Part shown: positions 26,001-35,168 of the stretch, one piece after another
Layout: every line of letters begins with the position of its first letter
Numbering within the stretch: the first letter of the stretch is position 1
IMG/VR virus record: IMGVR_UViG_3300024999_000040
Coordinates: 62,001-126,000 of that record
Source: a virus
Strand: one strand, 5' to 3'
DNA: 64,000 nucleotides
The notes under the pieces: model-generated
What the model was told of the DNA's origin: nothing
Database searches by the model: none
Seen by the model: only the letters and a program-made list of their open reading frames with translations
Program-made: the position numbers and the translations under genes

Positions 26001-26369
26001 TTCACGCCCTATCTCATTCTTTGCAACTAAAACTATATGACAATTAGTTCTATCTTTTTCTATTCTATTTTTAACCCAATATGCTTCAGCAGAATGTCTA
26101 TACTTTAATTCATATTTTTTAGCAATTTTATATGCTTCAAACTGGTTTCCTTGGTTTCCATGTTCCCCACTAAATAAACATCTTCCTTTATATTCAATAG
26201 TTTTTTCTGCATAATTTTCTATTGGTTCTGCACAATCAGGAGTAGAAACATTTGAATGATAAGTATGCTTATGATAGTTCTCACAATATAAATTTTCTAA
26301 ATAATCATCTACATTATAAGGAAATTTAAATGATAAAGAAGGTATTATTTTTTCAATTAGTTCTCTCAT
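23079..26369 (-). CDS. dnaE: DnaE-like DNA polymerase III alpha subunit
   Basis: 1096 aa C-family polymerase. An N-terminal PHP domain (YHKHTYHSNVS, residues 32-42) is followed by the palm: SRGSAASF (376-383), then MPDIDYN (419-425). In bacterial DnaE this reads PDFDxDF with two catalytic Asp; here the second is Asn (N425). The following VAVQEPFVEATREL seems characteristic of a phage subfamily. Tandem HhH and an OB-like end are shorter than in cellular DnaE. It is the likely phage replicase, with DnaB, SSB and helicase genes downstream in coordinates and upstream in transcription. Confidence 0.88.
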   Translation of the reverse strand: MRELIEKIIPSLSFKFPYNVDDYLENLYCENYHKHTYHSNVSTPDCAEPIENYAEKTIEYKGRCLFSGEHGNQGNQFEAYKIAKKYELKYRHSAEAYWVKNRIEKDRTNCHIVLVAKNEIGREDLNFALSIANEDGYYYKPRIDLELLFNIPKDNMIITSACVTGWKYEDAEDIWLKVHEHFGDNFFLEVQNHNTPSQKFLNEKILEISKKYGIQIICGLDSHYVKPENTIKRDQILKYKGITYEDEEGWYLDYPNNKEIFERFKRQGVLNNEEILTSMMNTNVFINECEETVFDQSFKIPCVYPNTTYEERTKIFKKIINDSYKHEKLKTPEKVAGIRYEVGEYVDSGVVDYPLTNYHIISKAVNEKGGILTTTSRGSAASFITNKLLGFTTIDRFNCEIPIYPERFLTKDRVLSGQMPDIDYNVAVQEPFVEATRELIGYHSCYPLMAIEKLKEKAAWQLFAGANDVEPEVANEISKFIDKYNDKLKYADEEDKEFIHIEDFIPEEYLEIYKGSLEYQGITINLKAHPCGYLLLEGDIRRKIGLINAVSETTGKRTLCACIEGNYLDEFGYVKNDYLIVDSVHLTHKFFQSIGKEVPTFDELREMIQNDEATWEIYEKGITCCVNQVEKESTTKKAKQYKAKTLAESSAFIAGIRPGFKSLLGTFLARENYTTGEKIIDDLLTDSYHFMLYQESIMKLLSFLGLPMGEAYGVLKAISKKKLKGEKLDKLKSTLKENWIKIFNNLDNFDNIWDVIEDSARYAFNAPHALSMGGDSAYQAWFKAHHTTKFYEVAINHYQDKENKKKIDALVKEALTFYGYRLGDYEFGIDNRRVNIDEQNKVIYPNMSSIKGFGEKVSQTLFELGQSKYNNFIEFLDSLKGVGINKTVIEKLVKLNYFKQFGGVNYLLQIIKWNDIFGESKEISKAKIEEYGIKLDFVLGYGNETAKKVTKLRNKDLLQDIISNIENIPLTTKEIIDNQKEILGIITFSDNQYSYDIYYISELEVLKSITKVILYRIKYGETIETKMWTNQYNKQPFDQGDFLFVKVIDEKPQKEPTGEINPDTGKKIYREVDGTVEYWIPKYSNITYKFQNGESK

Positions 26370-26380
26370 ATTATATTCCT

Positions 26381-29173
26381 TTACTTTAATATTTCTTTTA
26401 ATTCATCTGCGAACAAACAATATTTACCTTTATTTCTACTTTTATTTTCATTAGTATTATATGTAATATACAGTTCATCTTTTGCTCTAGTGATATCAAC
26501 AAATAGAAGTCTTCTTTCTTCTTCAAGTAAATTCAAATCGTCTTGAATTTCGTCATATTTAAATGAATTAATAGTTGTAATAACTACACTCCATTCCTTG
26601 CCTTTGCTACTATGTGCTGTTGTCAAAGTTACTACATTGTATTTATTTTCATCTTTTTCTATGCTTGTATCATCATTATATAAATTTATTTTATAAATAT
26701 GTTCTAAGAAAAGATTAAAATTATCAAAAGTTATTTCTTGTAAATCTTCAATAAAACTTTTTGCTATTTCATCTTTTTCTATAATGGGATCAATTAATTT
26801 ATAAAAATATTCTATTCTTGATTCTTCAGATTTTAAACTACTGAATTCCTCTATTATTTTTATTTTAAAATCATTACAAAACATTTCAATATATTCCTTA
26901 TTCTTTTCTGAAAGCTCATTAATAAAATACAAATGCTCCATCAAATAATAATCATGTTCATTGTTTTTAAAGAAATTACTTAAATTTATTATGTGCTGAA
27001 CATTTACATTATCGATATATAACTCACTTGCTTCTATCACATTAGGAATATTTTCTTTTTTAAAGTAACTTTGAATTTCCAGTAATTCTTTTTTGGTTCT
27101 TGCTATTATACAAACTTCATATTTTGGAATGCCTTTAGATATACTCTCTTTTACAAAATTGGTAATACCAATGTATTCATTTTCTAAAGTATCATAAGGT
27201 ATTAAGATAGGTACTTTACCATTACTTCTTCTGCCAATAATTTCTTTATCAATTCTTTGTGTATTTAATTTGTTTAACTCATTAGCAACATAACATATTT
27301 CATTTGTTGACCTAAAATTATCAAGCAGAAAAACGTCATTTACATTTGTAAATTGTTTATCAAAGTTTAAAATGTTCTCAGGCGTAGTATTTCGAAATGA
27401 GTAAATTGCCTGTGAATCATCTCCGACAACCATTAATGAATTCATATTATTATATTTTTCTAATAAATGTAATAACTTTACTTGTGTAAAATCTGTATCT
27501 TGATATTCATCTATTATAACATGCTTAAATCCATATTTGTCAATTAAATTAATATCTACTTCAAATAGTTCAATTAAGTATAATATCTGGTCTTGATACT
27601 GTATTAACCCCTTAGATTTTAGCTTTTCATTAAACTTAGAATACATCTCATAAATAAGATCAGCCTTATTTGATTCTACATTAAAATCCTTTTCTCTTGA
27701 CAAAATTTTCTCATTAAATGTTCCAACACTATAATCATAACTTTTTATAATATTGAAATATATCACAAGTTGCTTAAAAGCCCCTTTAGCATTAGGATAA
27801 TTAAGTAGTGGATTCCTATAATTTAACCATTCTATTTTACTATACTCTTCTATTTCAAACAGTTCTTTAATAATATCATTTACATCTATAGAGTTTGCCA
27901 ACTTAGGTTGTACTGAAAACCCTAGTTTATTCCATTCTTTAGATACTATGCTATCTCCAAAAGAGTTAAAGGTAAAAATATTGAGATTATTAACATTTAT
28001 GTTTTTGATTCCATAATAACTTAACCAATAGTTAATTTTATCTCTTAATTCTTGCGCTCCTTTATTAGTGAAGGTTATTAATAATATATCTCTTGGAGTA
28101 TACCCCTTCTTGAACAATTCTATTGTCCTCATGACCATACTTGATGATTTTCCTGAACCTGCAACAGCATTTATCCTATAATTACCATGTTCTATTTCTA
28201 CAATCTGTTTTTGATCTTTTGTTAGTTTAAGTTCTCCGCTAGATTTCTTAGAATCTATAACTATTTTCATATCCAATTTATTATTAGTATCTTCATAATT
28301 ACATAGAGTTGAATAATTACAAAAATCACAATCGGAAGATTTACATTTTTCTGAATTAAAATTCAAATCAGAATTTAAAAGTTCTATAATTTCAGCATCT
28401 AGGGATTTATCATAATTAAAAGTTATGATATTGTTCCCTTCGGAATTATTAAAATATAGAACATCAGATATTTCCTTAATTTGTTTTTCGTGTTCTTTTT
28501 GCAACTTTTTATCAGGGTAACTAATTAGTTTTAGATTATTTAATACTTCAGTCAGTTCATTTTCATCCGTCAAAAATTGAGAATAAAGGGCTTCTTTATC
28601 CTTCTTCCCTTTTAAATGATAAAATGAAGATATAATTGGTTTACCTTTACTAGCGTATAATTGCTCCCCTAACTTTTTCAAAAGATATAATTCTATATCA
28701 TTCTCAGGTAAATTCTTATCTGTTCTTGCCTTATAACTCAATTCAGTTGCACCCATCTTATATTTTATTATTTCAATACTTTCAGGATTCTCAAAACCCA
28801 CATCAGCATTTATTTCTATTTCTTGATCATTTATTGAAACATTCCCATATATAGTTTTAGCTATTATTTCTCTATTCTTCAGCTTCTCAAAAGTTATATA
28901 TCTTGATAAATGGGAAAATATTATATTTATTTCTACTGTTTTCTCTTGTTTTGTTAAGAAAAACTTTTCTTCTATTAGGTTTTCTATCAAAGATTTTAAC
29001 TCTGTATCCTTTAGGTTAACAAAATCATAATCCTTAATAATAGTTTTATATATTTGGGAAATCATACTGGACTTATTATTAAGAGTCTTAAAATTGCTAA
29101 ATTGAGATACATAGGCTTTAAATTTACAATCTTTTATATTTTTGAGTTGATATAATTTTATTTTATTTTTCAT
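26381..29173 (-). CDS. Fe-S nuclease-like domain fused to an SF1 (UvrD/Rep) helicase
   Basis: 930 aa. Residues 1-300 resemble Cas4/AddB-type RecB nucleases: C16 plus C277/C282/C285/C291 could hold a 4Fe-4S cluster, and ADVGFENPESIEIIKYK (123-139) aligns with the PD-(D/E)xK core, except that the usual Asp of DYK is Lys, so cutting may be lost. Residues 320-930 are a full SF1A helicase: Walker A AVAGSGKSS (336-344), IIDEYQDT, VVGDDSQAIYSFR, TTAHSSKGKEW. The order nuclease-helicase is opposite to AddA. Probably used in replication restart or recombination. Confidence 0.85.
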   Translation of the reverse strand: MKNKIKLYQLKNIKDCKFKAYVSQFSNFKTLNNKSSMISQIYKTIIKDYDFVNLKDTELKSLIENLIEEKFFLTKQEKTVEINIIFSHLSRYITFEKLKNREIIAKTIYGNVSINDQEIEINADVGFENPESIEIIKYKMGATELSYKARTDKNLPENDIELYLLKKLGEQLYASKGKPIISSFYHLKGKKDKEALYSQFLTDENELTEVLNNLKLISYPDKKLQKEHEKQIKEISDVLYFNNSEGNNIITFNYDKSLDAEIIELLNSDLNFNSEKCKSSDCDFCNYSTLCNYEDTNNKLDMKIVIDSKKSSGELKLTKDQKQIVEIEHGNYRINAVAGSGKSSSMVMRTIELFKKGYTPRDILLITFTNKGAQELRDKINYWLSYYGIKNINVNNLNIFTFNSFGDSIVSKEWNKLGFSVQPKLANSIDVNDIIKELFEIEEYSKIEWLNYRNPLLNYPNAKGAFKQLVIYFNIIKSYDYSVGTFNEKILSREKDFNVESNKADLIYEMYSKFNEKLKSKGLIQYQDQILYLIELFEVDINLIDKYGFKHVIIDEYQDTDFTQVKLLHLLEKYNNMNSLMVVGDDSQAIYSFRNTTPENILNFDKQFTNVNDVFLLDNFRSTNEICYVANELNKLNTQRIDKEIIGRRSNGKVPILIPYDTLENEYIGITNFVKESISKGIPKYEVCIIARTKKELLEIQSYFKKENIPNVIEASELYIDNVNVQHIINLSNFFKNNEHDYYLMEHLYFINELSEKNKEYIEMFCNDFKIKIIEEFSSLKSEESRIEYFYKLIDPIIEKDEIAKSFIEDLQEITFDNFNLFLEHIYKINLYNDDTSIEKDENKYNVVTLTTAHSSKGKEWSVVITTINSFKYDEIQDDLNLLEEERRLLFVDITRAKDELYITYNTNENKSRNKGKYCLFADELKEILK

Positions 29174-29195
29174 TAATAAATCCTTCTTTATAATT

Positions 29196-30551
29196 TTATT
29201 TGAAAATTGATTGTTTTTTATTGTTTTTATCCTCTTTTGCTATACTGTAAAAATTAAAAGTTCTGCCTTCAAACATCAAAGGGAAATATCCAGTAGCCCC
29301 ATTTCTTTGTTTTGCAATAATTGCTTTCCTTTTTTGAATTTCAGCCATATCATCAGAATCACTTTCTTTATGAAGAAAAATTACGTTATCAGCATCCTGC
29401 TCTATATCACCACATTCTCTTAAATCGCTCAATCTAGGTTCTCTATTTTCTTTTTCTGTTGCACGATTTAATTGTGCTAACGCAACTACAGGAATATTAA
29501 ATTCTTTTGATAGTGATTTTAAATTTCTACTGATATCTCCAAGTTCTCCATTTCTATTGTCAGTTTTTTTCATAGTCAACATTAACTGAATATAATCTAC
29601 AAATAAAGCATCTAACTTGTTTTTTGATTTTAATTGTCTACAATAAGCACGAATTTCTTGTATGTATTTAAATTCTTCAATTTGCAATGGAAGGCTATTA
29701 ATATATATCAAGGTTTGTTTGTATAATTTATATTCATCTTCTGTCATTAATTTAGGCTTTCTTAATTTATGACTATTAATTTTTGATTCTGAAGATATTA
29801 GTCTTGCCAATAATTGCTTATCAGACATCTCTAAACTTATAAATGGAATATGTAATCCTTTTTTAACAAGATTTCTAGCAATTTGTAATCCGAAAGCGGT
29901 CTTGCCAACAGCAGGTCTAGCCCCAATAATTGTAAATTCTTGTTCATGCAATCCGTCTAACCAATAATCATAATCGGTTAATCCTGTAAAATATTTTTCT
30001 TCATTTCCATTATCTTGATTTCTTTTTCTTTCAATATCTCCATCAAGTTCTTCTGAAGCTTTTTTCATACTTCTATTTTTCTTTTGATCATTTATGTCTA
30101 TTCCAGATATAATTTCTAGGGCATCATTTTTTAAGTCAACAGTATTATCATAGTCTTGCTCATATGCTTTTTCTTGTATTTCTGAAGACTTTTTTATTAA
30201 TTGTCTTCTTATGGATTTTTCTTCTACTATTCTTGAATAATGTTTAGCATTTGCAGTTGTTGGTACATTACTTGAGATATAAGCAAGATAATCATAGCCA
30301 CCAATTGTATCGAAAATATTCTGTAATTTTAATTGTTCTGATACAGTAATTATATCTACTGGTTTATTACCATTATGTAGTTCATAAATAATATCAAATA
30401 TTTCTTGATGTTCTGGCTTATAAAAATCCCTTGAATTTAAAATAGATAAAATATCTGGTATAATATCACTATCCAATAAGGCAGAACCTAATACACTTTG
30501 TTCTGCCTCAATGTTTTGTGGAGGCAACCTACCTAAAGCATTAAAATTCAT
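29196..30551 (-). CDS. dnaB: Replicative DNA helicase (DnaB family)
   Basis: 451 aa, full length for DnaB. N-terminal domain QNIEAEQSVLGSAL, linker, then RecA core with Walker A GARPAVGKT (210-218), Walker B ALFVDYIQLM, and RxSDLRECGDIEQDAD near residue 380 with PLMFEGRTFNFY at the end. It unwinds the fork for the phage polymerase. Lies between the helicase-nuclease and the initiator-like gene. Confidence 0.95.
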   Translation of the reverse strand: MNFNALGRLPPQNIEAEQSVLGSALLDSDIIPDILSILNSRDFYKPEHQEIFDIIYELHNGNKPVDIITVSEQLKLQNIFDTIGGYDYLAYISSNVPTTANAKHYSRIVEEKSIRRQLIKKSSEIQEKAYEQDYDNTVDLKNDALEIISGIDINDQKKNRSMKKASEELDGDIERKRNQDNGNEEKYFTGLTDYDYWLDGLHEQEFTIIGARPAVGKTAFGLQIARNLVKKGLHIPFISLEMSDKQLLARLISSESKINSHKLRKPKLMTEDEYKLYKQTLIYINSLPLQIEEFKYIQEIRAYCRQLKSKNKLDALFVDYIQLMLTMKKTDNRNGELGDISRNLKSLSKEFNIPVVALAQLNRATEKENREPRLSDLRECGDIEQDADNVIFLHKESDSDDMAEIQKRKAIIAKQRNGATGYFPLMFEGRTFNFYSIAKEDKNNKKQSIFK

Positions 30552-30561
30552 AACACCATCC

Positions 30562-31239
30562 TTAATTTACTTCATAATTTGATAAATCTTTATATTGAGG
30601 CTTTTTAGGCTGATTAATAGAATTTTGTTTATTCTTTTTTTCTTCCATATTAATCCAAGTTAAAATAGTATGGTAATGACTAGCTTTCTTTCTTTTTGCT
30701 TCAGTAGGTTTTTCACCTATCCAATTATTCAAACTCTCTATTTTATCATCTATGAATTTCTTATCGTATTTTTCTACTAACTTTTCATATTCATTTTCAG
30801 TCAAAAAAACATATTCCAAATATTGTTTTTTATCTTCTTTGGGTTTTTCTATTTTTATATCGTTTTCAACTAAATTTGTATTAATATTTACTTTCTTTTT
30901 CATCTTCTGAATATTATTTAATAAATTTGGTACATATAAAATTCTTTCATTTTTCCATTTTTCTTTATCAATAGCATCTAATTCACATAGAGTGTTTAAA
31001 ATTTCAGACATTAATTTACCATCAATTTTAAATTTATCTAATAGAATTTTACATGCTCCTTTTGTTTTAGCACAAAATTGATAATCATGAGATGGACTAC
31101 TTCCTAAAACTTCTAATAATTTAAACCAAACTGCATACCCATTATTTTGATATAACATTTCCAATGTTTTTATTGTTGTGCTTTCTTTTAATAAATGAGG
31201 GAAAAAGTCTATAGATTGTTTAGGTTTCCCTGCCATCAT
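30562..31239 (-). CDS. Replication initiator-like protein (Lin1244/Lin1753 N-terminal type)
   Basis: 225 aa. The N terminus (DFFPHLLKESTTIKTLEMLY, then GYAVWFKLLEVL) matches the winged-helix domain called Lin1244/Lin1753 N-terminal, often found before dnaB/dnaC in phages and prophages. Lysine-rich middle and C-terminal helices. It probably binds the origin or loads DnaB; inferred from position directly before dnaB. Confidence 0.75.
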   Translation of the reverse strand: MMAGKPKQSIDFFPHLLKESTTIKTLEMLYQNNGYAVWFKLLEVLGSSPSHDYQFCAKTKGACKILLDKFKIDGKLMSEILNTLCELDAIDKEKWKNERILYVPNLLNNIQKMKKKVNINTNLVENDIKIEKPKEDKKQYLEYVFLTENEYEKLVEKYDKKFIDDKIESLNNWIGEKPTEAKRKKASHYHTILTWINMEEKKNKQNSINQPKKPQYKDLSNYEVN

Positions 31240-31306
31240 ATATCACCTACTTTTAAAAGATTTTAGGAGGAGAATATTTCTCCTCCTATAAGTTTACATA
31301 TTTGTA

Positions 31307-31711
31307 TTAAAATGGAAGATCATCGTCTTCCAAAGGATAAAAACCATCTCCCTGTGCTCCAGTAGGTTTTTGTGAAGGTGTTCCTTCACCCTTTTTGCTA
31401 TCTGCAAAATAAGTATCTTCAACAATAACTTCTGTTACATAATGCTTTTTACCTTCGTTATCATCCCAAGTTCTTGTTTCAATTCTTCCTACAATAGCAA
31501 CCTGTGAACCTTTAGTAAAATATTTAGCTACAAATTCTGCTGTCTTTGCCCATGACTGACAATTGATAAAATCTGCTTTCTTTTCTTCCCCTTGTTTTGT
31601 AAATTTTCTGTTTACCGCTAATGTGAAAGAACATACGGCAGTATTATTAGCAGTAGTATACTTCAATTCAGGGTCTTTGGTGAGCCTTCCCATAAGAATT
31701 ACTTTGTTCAT
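31307..31711 (-). CDS. ssb: Single-stranded DNA-binding protein
   Basis: 134 aa SSB: OB fold with MNKVILMGRLTKDPELKYT, ADFINCQSWAKTAEF and GSQVAIVGRIETRTW, a Gly/Gln/Pro linker, and the acidic tip DDDLPF that recruits partner proteins. Length is close to that of bacterial SSB with a shortened linker. Confidence 0.95.
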   Translation of the reverse strand: MNKVILMGRLTKDPELKYTTANNTAVCSFTLAVNRKFTKQGEEKKADFINCQSWAKTAEFVAKYFTKGSQVAIVGRIETRTWDDNEGKKHYVTEVIVEDTYFADSKKGEGTPSQKPTGAQGDGFYPLEDDDLPF

Positions 31712-31730
31712 AATTAATTTATCCTCCTAT

Positions 31731-32675
31731 TTATTTTGTTATAGTTATATCCTTTAATGCCTTGATAACGGCATTTGCGACCTCTATGTCCTTAATTGTG
31801 GTATAATTTGCAACTGTGTGTTTTGACTTTATTGCCGTTTTAATGTCTGCCTCTGATACTTTCAATGAAGTTAATTCAGCAACTATAGTCTTAATATCTT
31901 CTTTTGCTTTTGCTAATTCATCAACTACTGATTCATCAATTTTAGATTCATTGAATTTTGGTGTCTCTGATTTAGGTTGTGGTTTAGGGTCTGGAGCATC
32001 TCCACTATTAGCCCAATCATACAATGCCATACCATCTTTTTCTGTCAGCACATCATATCTATTTTCAAAGAGATGTGTATTGTCTTTCATAGCATCAGCA
32101 ATATGTGATTGTTGGTCAATATTGAACGTAACGGTATAGTTGTATTCTGTATTATCTCTCTGTTTATAACCCAATCCAACTTTCTTTGGCACTTGCTTTC
32201 CATTCTTCTCTTCCATAACATATTCGTCTTTTCCTCTGACGGTAGCAAAAATATGTAGTGGAGATTGAAGAATCTTTTCCATAAAAGGGTCATGTCTAGG
32301 AGTAATTTTTACCCAATTAGTATAACTATTTCCTGGCATTTTTGAGTGAACTTCCAAACAATAATCCCATTCATGAGTTATACTATCAATGATTAAAATA
32401 GTGTAACCCCCATCAGCAGCAGCATCTATTGCTTCAATATACTTTTCTGGAGTATAAGGTGCTGATAATTGCAAATCATCAAAATCGAATTCATTTGCAT
32501 AATATCTTATACGTCCATTTTCCGTATCAATTGCTGCAATTTTACCACCAGACTTTTTTGCAAATCCAGTTGCAAGTCTTAACATTGAATATGTTTTGCC
32601 TGAACCCGATGCTCCTGCCCCGAGAACCTTTATCCATATCTGTTCTCTCTTCGCTTTTTTAAAGCCAATTGCCAT
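31731..32675 (-). CDS. RecA-like AAA ATPase (Sak4/AAA_24 type)
   Basis: 314 aa. Walker A GAGASGSGKT (19-28), AIDTENGR, and Walker B YTILIIDSIT (about 91-100) define the phage Sak4 / AAA_24 group of recombinases that load on ssDNA with SSB. The C-terminal 100 residues after a proline-rich linker are helical. Directly follows ssb in coordinates, consistent with a recombination pair. Confidence 0.85.
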   Translation of the reverse strand: MAIGFKKAKREQIWIKVLGAGASGSGKTYSMLRLATGFAKKSGGKIAAIDTENGRIRYYANEFDFDDLQLSAPYTPEKYIEAIDAAADGGYTILIIDSITHEWDYCLEVHSKMPGNSYTNWVKITPRHDPFMEKILQSPLHIFATVRGKDEYVMEEKNGKQVPKKVGLGYKQRDNTEYNYTVTFNIDQQSHIADAMKDNTHLFENRYDVLTEKDGMALYDWANSGDAPDPKPQPKSETPKFNESKIDESVVDELAKAKEDIKTIVAELTSLKVSEADIKTAIKSKHTVANYTTIKDIEVANAVIKALKDITITK

Positions 32676-32713
32676 AAATTCTCTTACCCTCTTTCTTTAT
32701 TATATTTATTTTA

Positions 32714-33403
32714 TTATTTGTTATATAAAGGTGAAAACTCACCAAAATATATTAACTCTGCATTATGTCTTGCTTTAACTGCATTTTCAAAATCATCAAA
32801 GTTTCCTAAATAAATTTGTTTGCCTTCAACTGTAATTCTGGCTCTCCAACAATTTTCTTTTTCTCTCCAACCAACGCCAGTTATTCCAGAAGTATTATCT
32901 TTTCTTTTGTTAATATTCATACCATTTTGACTATTTGTAGCAACTCTTAAATTTTTTCTACGATTATCATATTTATGTCTATTTCTATGATCAACTTTAC
33001 TTGATGTATTCATTAATAATTTATGTAATTTAATACCTTTACCATAAATCCTAGTTACTACATATCCGTCTTTATCAAAATACCAACTATGACTTTCAAT
33101 AACTTCTGAATCAATTATGTCATAATAAAACTCTTGATTAGTGTCTGTAAATCCAACTTTATAATTATCTTTAAACTCAAAAATATTAGGTGGAACTGAG
33201 TTTCTTTTTCTTTCTTTATATAGACACCCACAACTTTTGATTCTTTCTGACGTTAAATGGGATGCTCTAACTTCTTTTATTGTTCTTTTCTCACATTGAC
33301 ATTCACAAATCCAATAAGGTCTACCATTTCTATCTTCTGCTCTTTTTATTACTTTAAGTAAACCAAACATTTGCCCTGTTAAATCTTTTAATACATTAAT
33401 CAC
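32714..33403 (-). CDS. HNH homing endonuclease with AP2 DNA-binding domain
   Basis: 229 aa. An N-terminal zinc-like part (CECQCEKR, CGC), an HNH core (KVDHRNRHKYDNRRKNLRVA) and a C-terminal AP2 domain (GITGVGWREKENCWRARITV, then FDDFENAVKARHNAE). A typical free-standing phage homing endonuclease, wedged between the HD hydrolase (4 bp overlap) and the RecA-like gene. Probably a selfish insertion. Confidence 0.85.
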   Translation of the reverse strand: MINVLKDLTGQMFGLLKVIKRAEDRNGRPYWICECQCEKRTIKEVRASHLTSERIKSCGCLYKERKRNSVPPNIFEFKDNYKVGFTDTNQEFYYDIIDSEVIESHSWYFDKDGYVVTRIYGKGIKLHKLLMNTSSKVDHRNRHKYDNRRKNLRVATNSQNGMNINKRKDNTSGITGVGWREKENCWRARITVEGKQIYLGNFDDFENAVKARHNAELIYFGEFSPLYNK

Positions 33404-33987
33404 TTTCTTTCTATTACTATATCAAAGTCAAATTCAGATAAATATCTTCTTGATGATAGATAGTCACCAATATGGGTTATACTTTGTAATTTATTTTTTG
33501 GTTTTGGAAGCAATTGATTCTTCTTATACTTATCCTTATAATCATAAGCCCAAGAACCCATATGACTACTGATACAACCCTTTATTTGTTCAAGTATATC
33601 TGAATCAATTAAAATATTTAATTCAGCATCATTAGTCAGAAAATCAGCCATTATAGTAGGATGTAATAAGACTGTTCCAGTACCGTTCTCTCCACACTTC
33701 ATACCATCATGTAACAACAAAGAAGCAATTACTATATCCTTTTCTGTATCAGTATACTTCATCATTTCCAGACTAAGCAAATCTACTGCAATTCTTACAG
33801 CTACTTTAGTATGTCTTATCAAACCACCTTCACCTAGACTGAATTTCGGATGATAACGTCCTGATGAACTTGCAGGAATTTCAAAGAAGTAATCTGGAAG
33901 TTTATTAAGTGTTGATTCTGCAAAATTTCTTATCTTCTCGTCTTTTATGTATCCAAGTTCTGTTTCAAATATTTCTAGTCTATTCAA
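33400..33987 (-). CDS. HD-domain phosphohydrolase (YhaM-like)
   Basis: 195 aa. H-HD-D pattern is complete: LIRHTKVAV, LLLHDGMK, HPTIMADF, SSHMGSW and HIGDYLSSR. This matches the HD part of 3'-5' exonucleases such as YhaM, without their OB domain. It may act on RNA or nucleotides; the exact substrate is not readable. Confidence 0.75.
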   Translation of the reverse strand: MNRLEIFETELGYIKDEKIRNFAESTLNKLPDYFFEIPASSSGRYHPKFSLGEGGLIRHTKVAVRIAVDLLSLEMMKYTDTEKDIVIASLLLHDGMKCGENGTGTVLLHPTIMADFLTNDAELNILIDSDILEQIKGCISSHMGSWAYDYKDKYKKNQLLPKPKNKLQSITHIGDYLSSRRYLSEFDFDIVIERK

Positions 33988-34009
33988 GTTTAACCTCCTT
34001 TCATAAAAC

Positions 34010-34033
34010 CCAATAAATTGTCTCTTCTATTGG
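34010..34033 (-). repeat. Intergenic CAATA hairpin (example)
   Basis: CCAATA and TATTGG arms flank a 12 nt loop; on the minus strand the left arm carries the CAA TAG end of the gene at 34027-34320. Confidence 0.55.
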
Positions 34034-34320
34034 CTAATTAATTTTCTTGGTTCTGCTAACTTATCCATATTAATATCAGGTACAAATGTCAAAGCTTCCG
34101 CAACAGCATATGAACCATCTGGATTCTTTTGCTGTGTAGTTACCTGAACTATGCAACCATTGGGTAAATTACATACCTTAGTTGATTTCATCCAACCCTG
34201 TTCCTGACTTGAAGCTTTACACAATAACGCAAATGTATCTCCATCTCCATATACCTTCAAATCAGATATATTTGCTTTTGCTCCCTTTACTTCTGATATG
34301 TCTAACATTTTTTCTTGCAT
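34027..34320 (-). CDS. Hypothetical protein
   Basis: 97 aa, beta-rich (YGDGDTFALLCKASSQEQGW, GCIVQVTTQQKNPDGSYAVA). Looks like a small OB or beta-barrel protein; its place at the edge of the replication block suggests a DNA-related role, but no family is recognised. Confidence 0.55.
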   Translation of the reverse strand: MQEKMLDISEVKGAKANISDLKVYGDGDTFALLCKASSQEQGWMKSTKVCNLPNGCIVQVTTQQKNPDGSYAVAEALTFVPDINMDKLAEPRKLISQ

Positions 34321-34337
34321 TGTTTTTCATTCTCCTT

Positions 34338-34754
34338 TCATAATAACCAATTAATTTCTTCCGACAATCTTACATCTGATTCTGGATTAATAATCTCATG
34401 AAGAATTATTGTTAAGATTCCATCTGCTATTTTATAAGTTACCTTATTGTAAATGGTATAATCTACTGGCAAGTTTATATTTATTTTGTTTTCAAAACCA
34501 GTAAGTTCATCAACATATTTACCTTCCACAGTAACAAAAAGTGTCTTGGTCTTATTAATGAAATTTTTCTTAACAATAATATGATTTCCGTTCAAACCAA
34601 TCAATTCATACTGAAGTATTTTCTTGTTATCTTTTTCAATTGTCTGAATTGGTCTATCTTTACTATTATCAATAGTGATATCATATGGATTAAAATTATA
34701 AGTTGCATAACTTATGCCATGAGTATGACTGCCATCATAAAGTGTATTATCCAC
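34338..34754 (-). CDS. Hsp20/alpha-crystallin-like protein
   Basis: 138 aa. YELIGLNGNHIIVKK, FVTVEGKYVDE and the end VTYKIADGILTIIL match the strand order of the Hsp20 ACD, where A-DGIL-I is the hallmark. Small heat shock-like proteins occur in some large phages as holdase chaperones. N-terminal arm is short. Overlaps the acidic protein gene by one base. Confidence 0.65.
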   Translation of the reverse strand: MDNTLYDGSHTHGISYATYNFNPYDITIDNSKDRPIQTIEKDNKKILQYELIGLNGNHIIVKKNFINKTKTLFVTVEGKYVDELTGFENKININLPVDYTIYNKVTYKIADGILTIILHEIINPESDVRLSEEINWLL

Positions 34755-35137
34755 TACTCTTCATCCTCCATATCCTTTTCGTCTTCGTATAAATCTTCAT
34801 CCTCGTCAGATTCAATTTCATTACCGCTATCAAGAACTTTTAAAGTACCTTCCTTAATACTCAATACAGACCATATTTCTTCATAATCCATTCCAGTAGG
34901 TACTATCTGCAATTTAGTCTTTTCCTTTTTGCCTTTGACCTTCAGTATCAAACCTTCTTTGATCTCAGAGTTCTCAGTAATAAAGGAAATCTTATCACCT
35001 TCCTGAACCTTTATTGTATTACCATCAAACTCAACCTCAAATACATTCCATGCTTCTTTTGGGTCTACCTTTAGTGTCTTTTCTTTTCCATCAATGTTCA
35101 TATCAATCAACTTGTATGAATTCGTAACATTAATCAT
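34754..35137 (-). CDS. Beta-rich protein with acidic tail
   Basis: 127 aa. First 95 residues form a beta domain (DGNTIKVQEGDKISFIT, LILKVKGKKEKT); the last 20 are nearly all Asp/Glu, a DNA-mimic-like or charge tail. Starts behind AAAGAGATT. No family recognised. Confidence 0.55.
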   Translation of the reverse strand: MINVTNSYKLIDMNIDGKEKTLKVDPKEAWNVFEVEFDGNTIKVQEGDKISFITENSEIKEGLILKVKGKKEKTKLQIVPTGMDYEEIWSVLSIKEGTLKVLDSGNEIESDEDEDLYEDEKDMEDEE

Positions 35138-35168
35138 TATGTATTAATCTCTTTCTGTGGATTCACCA

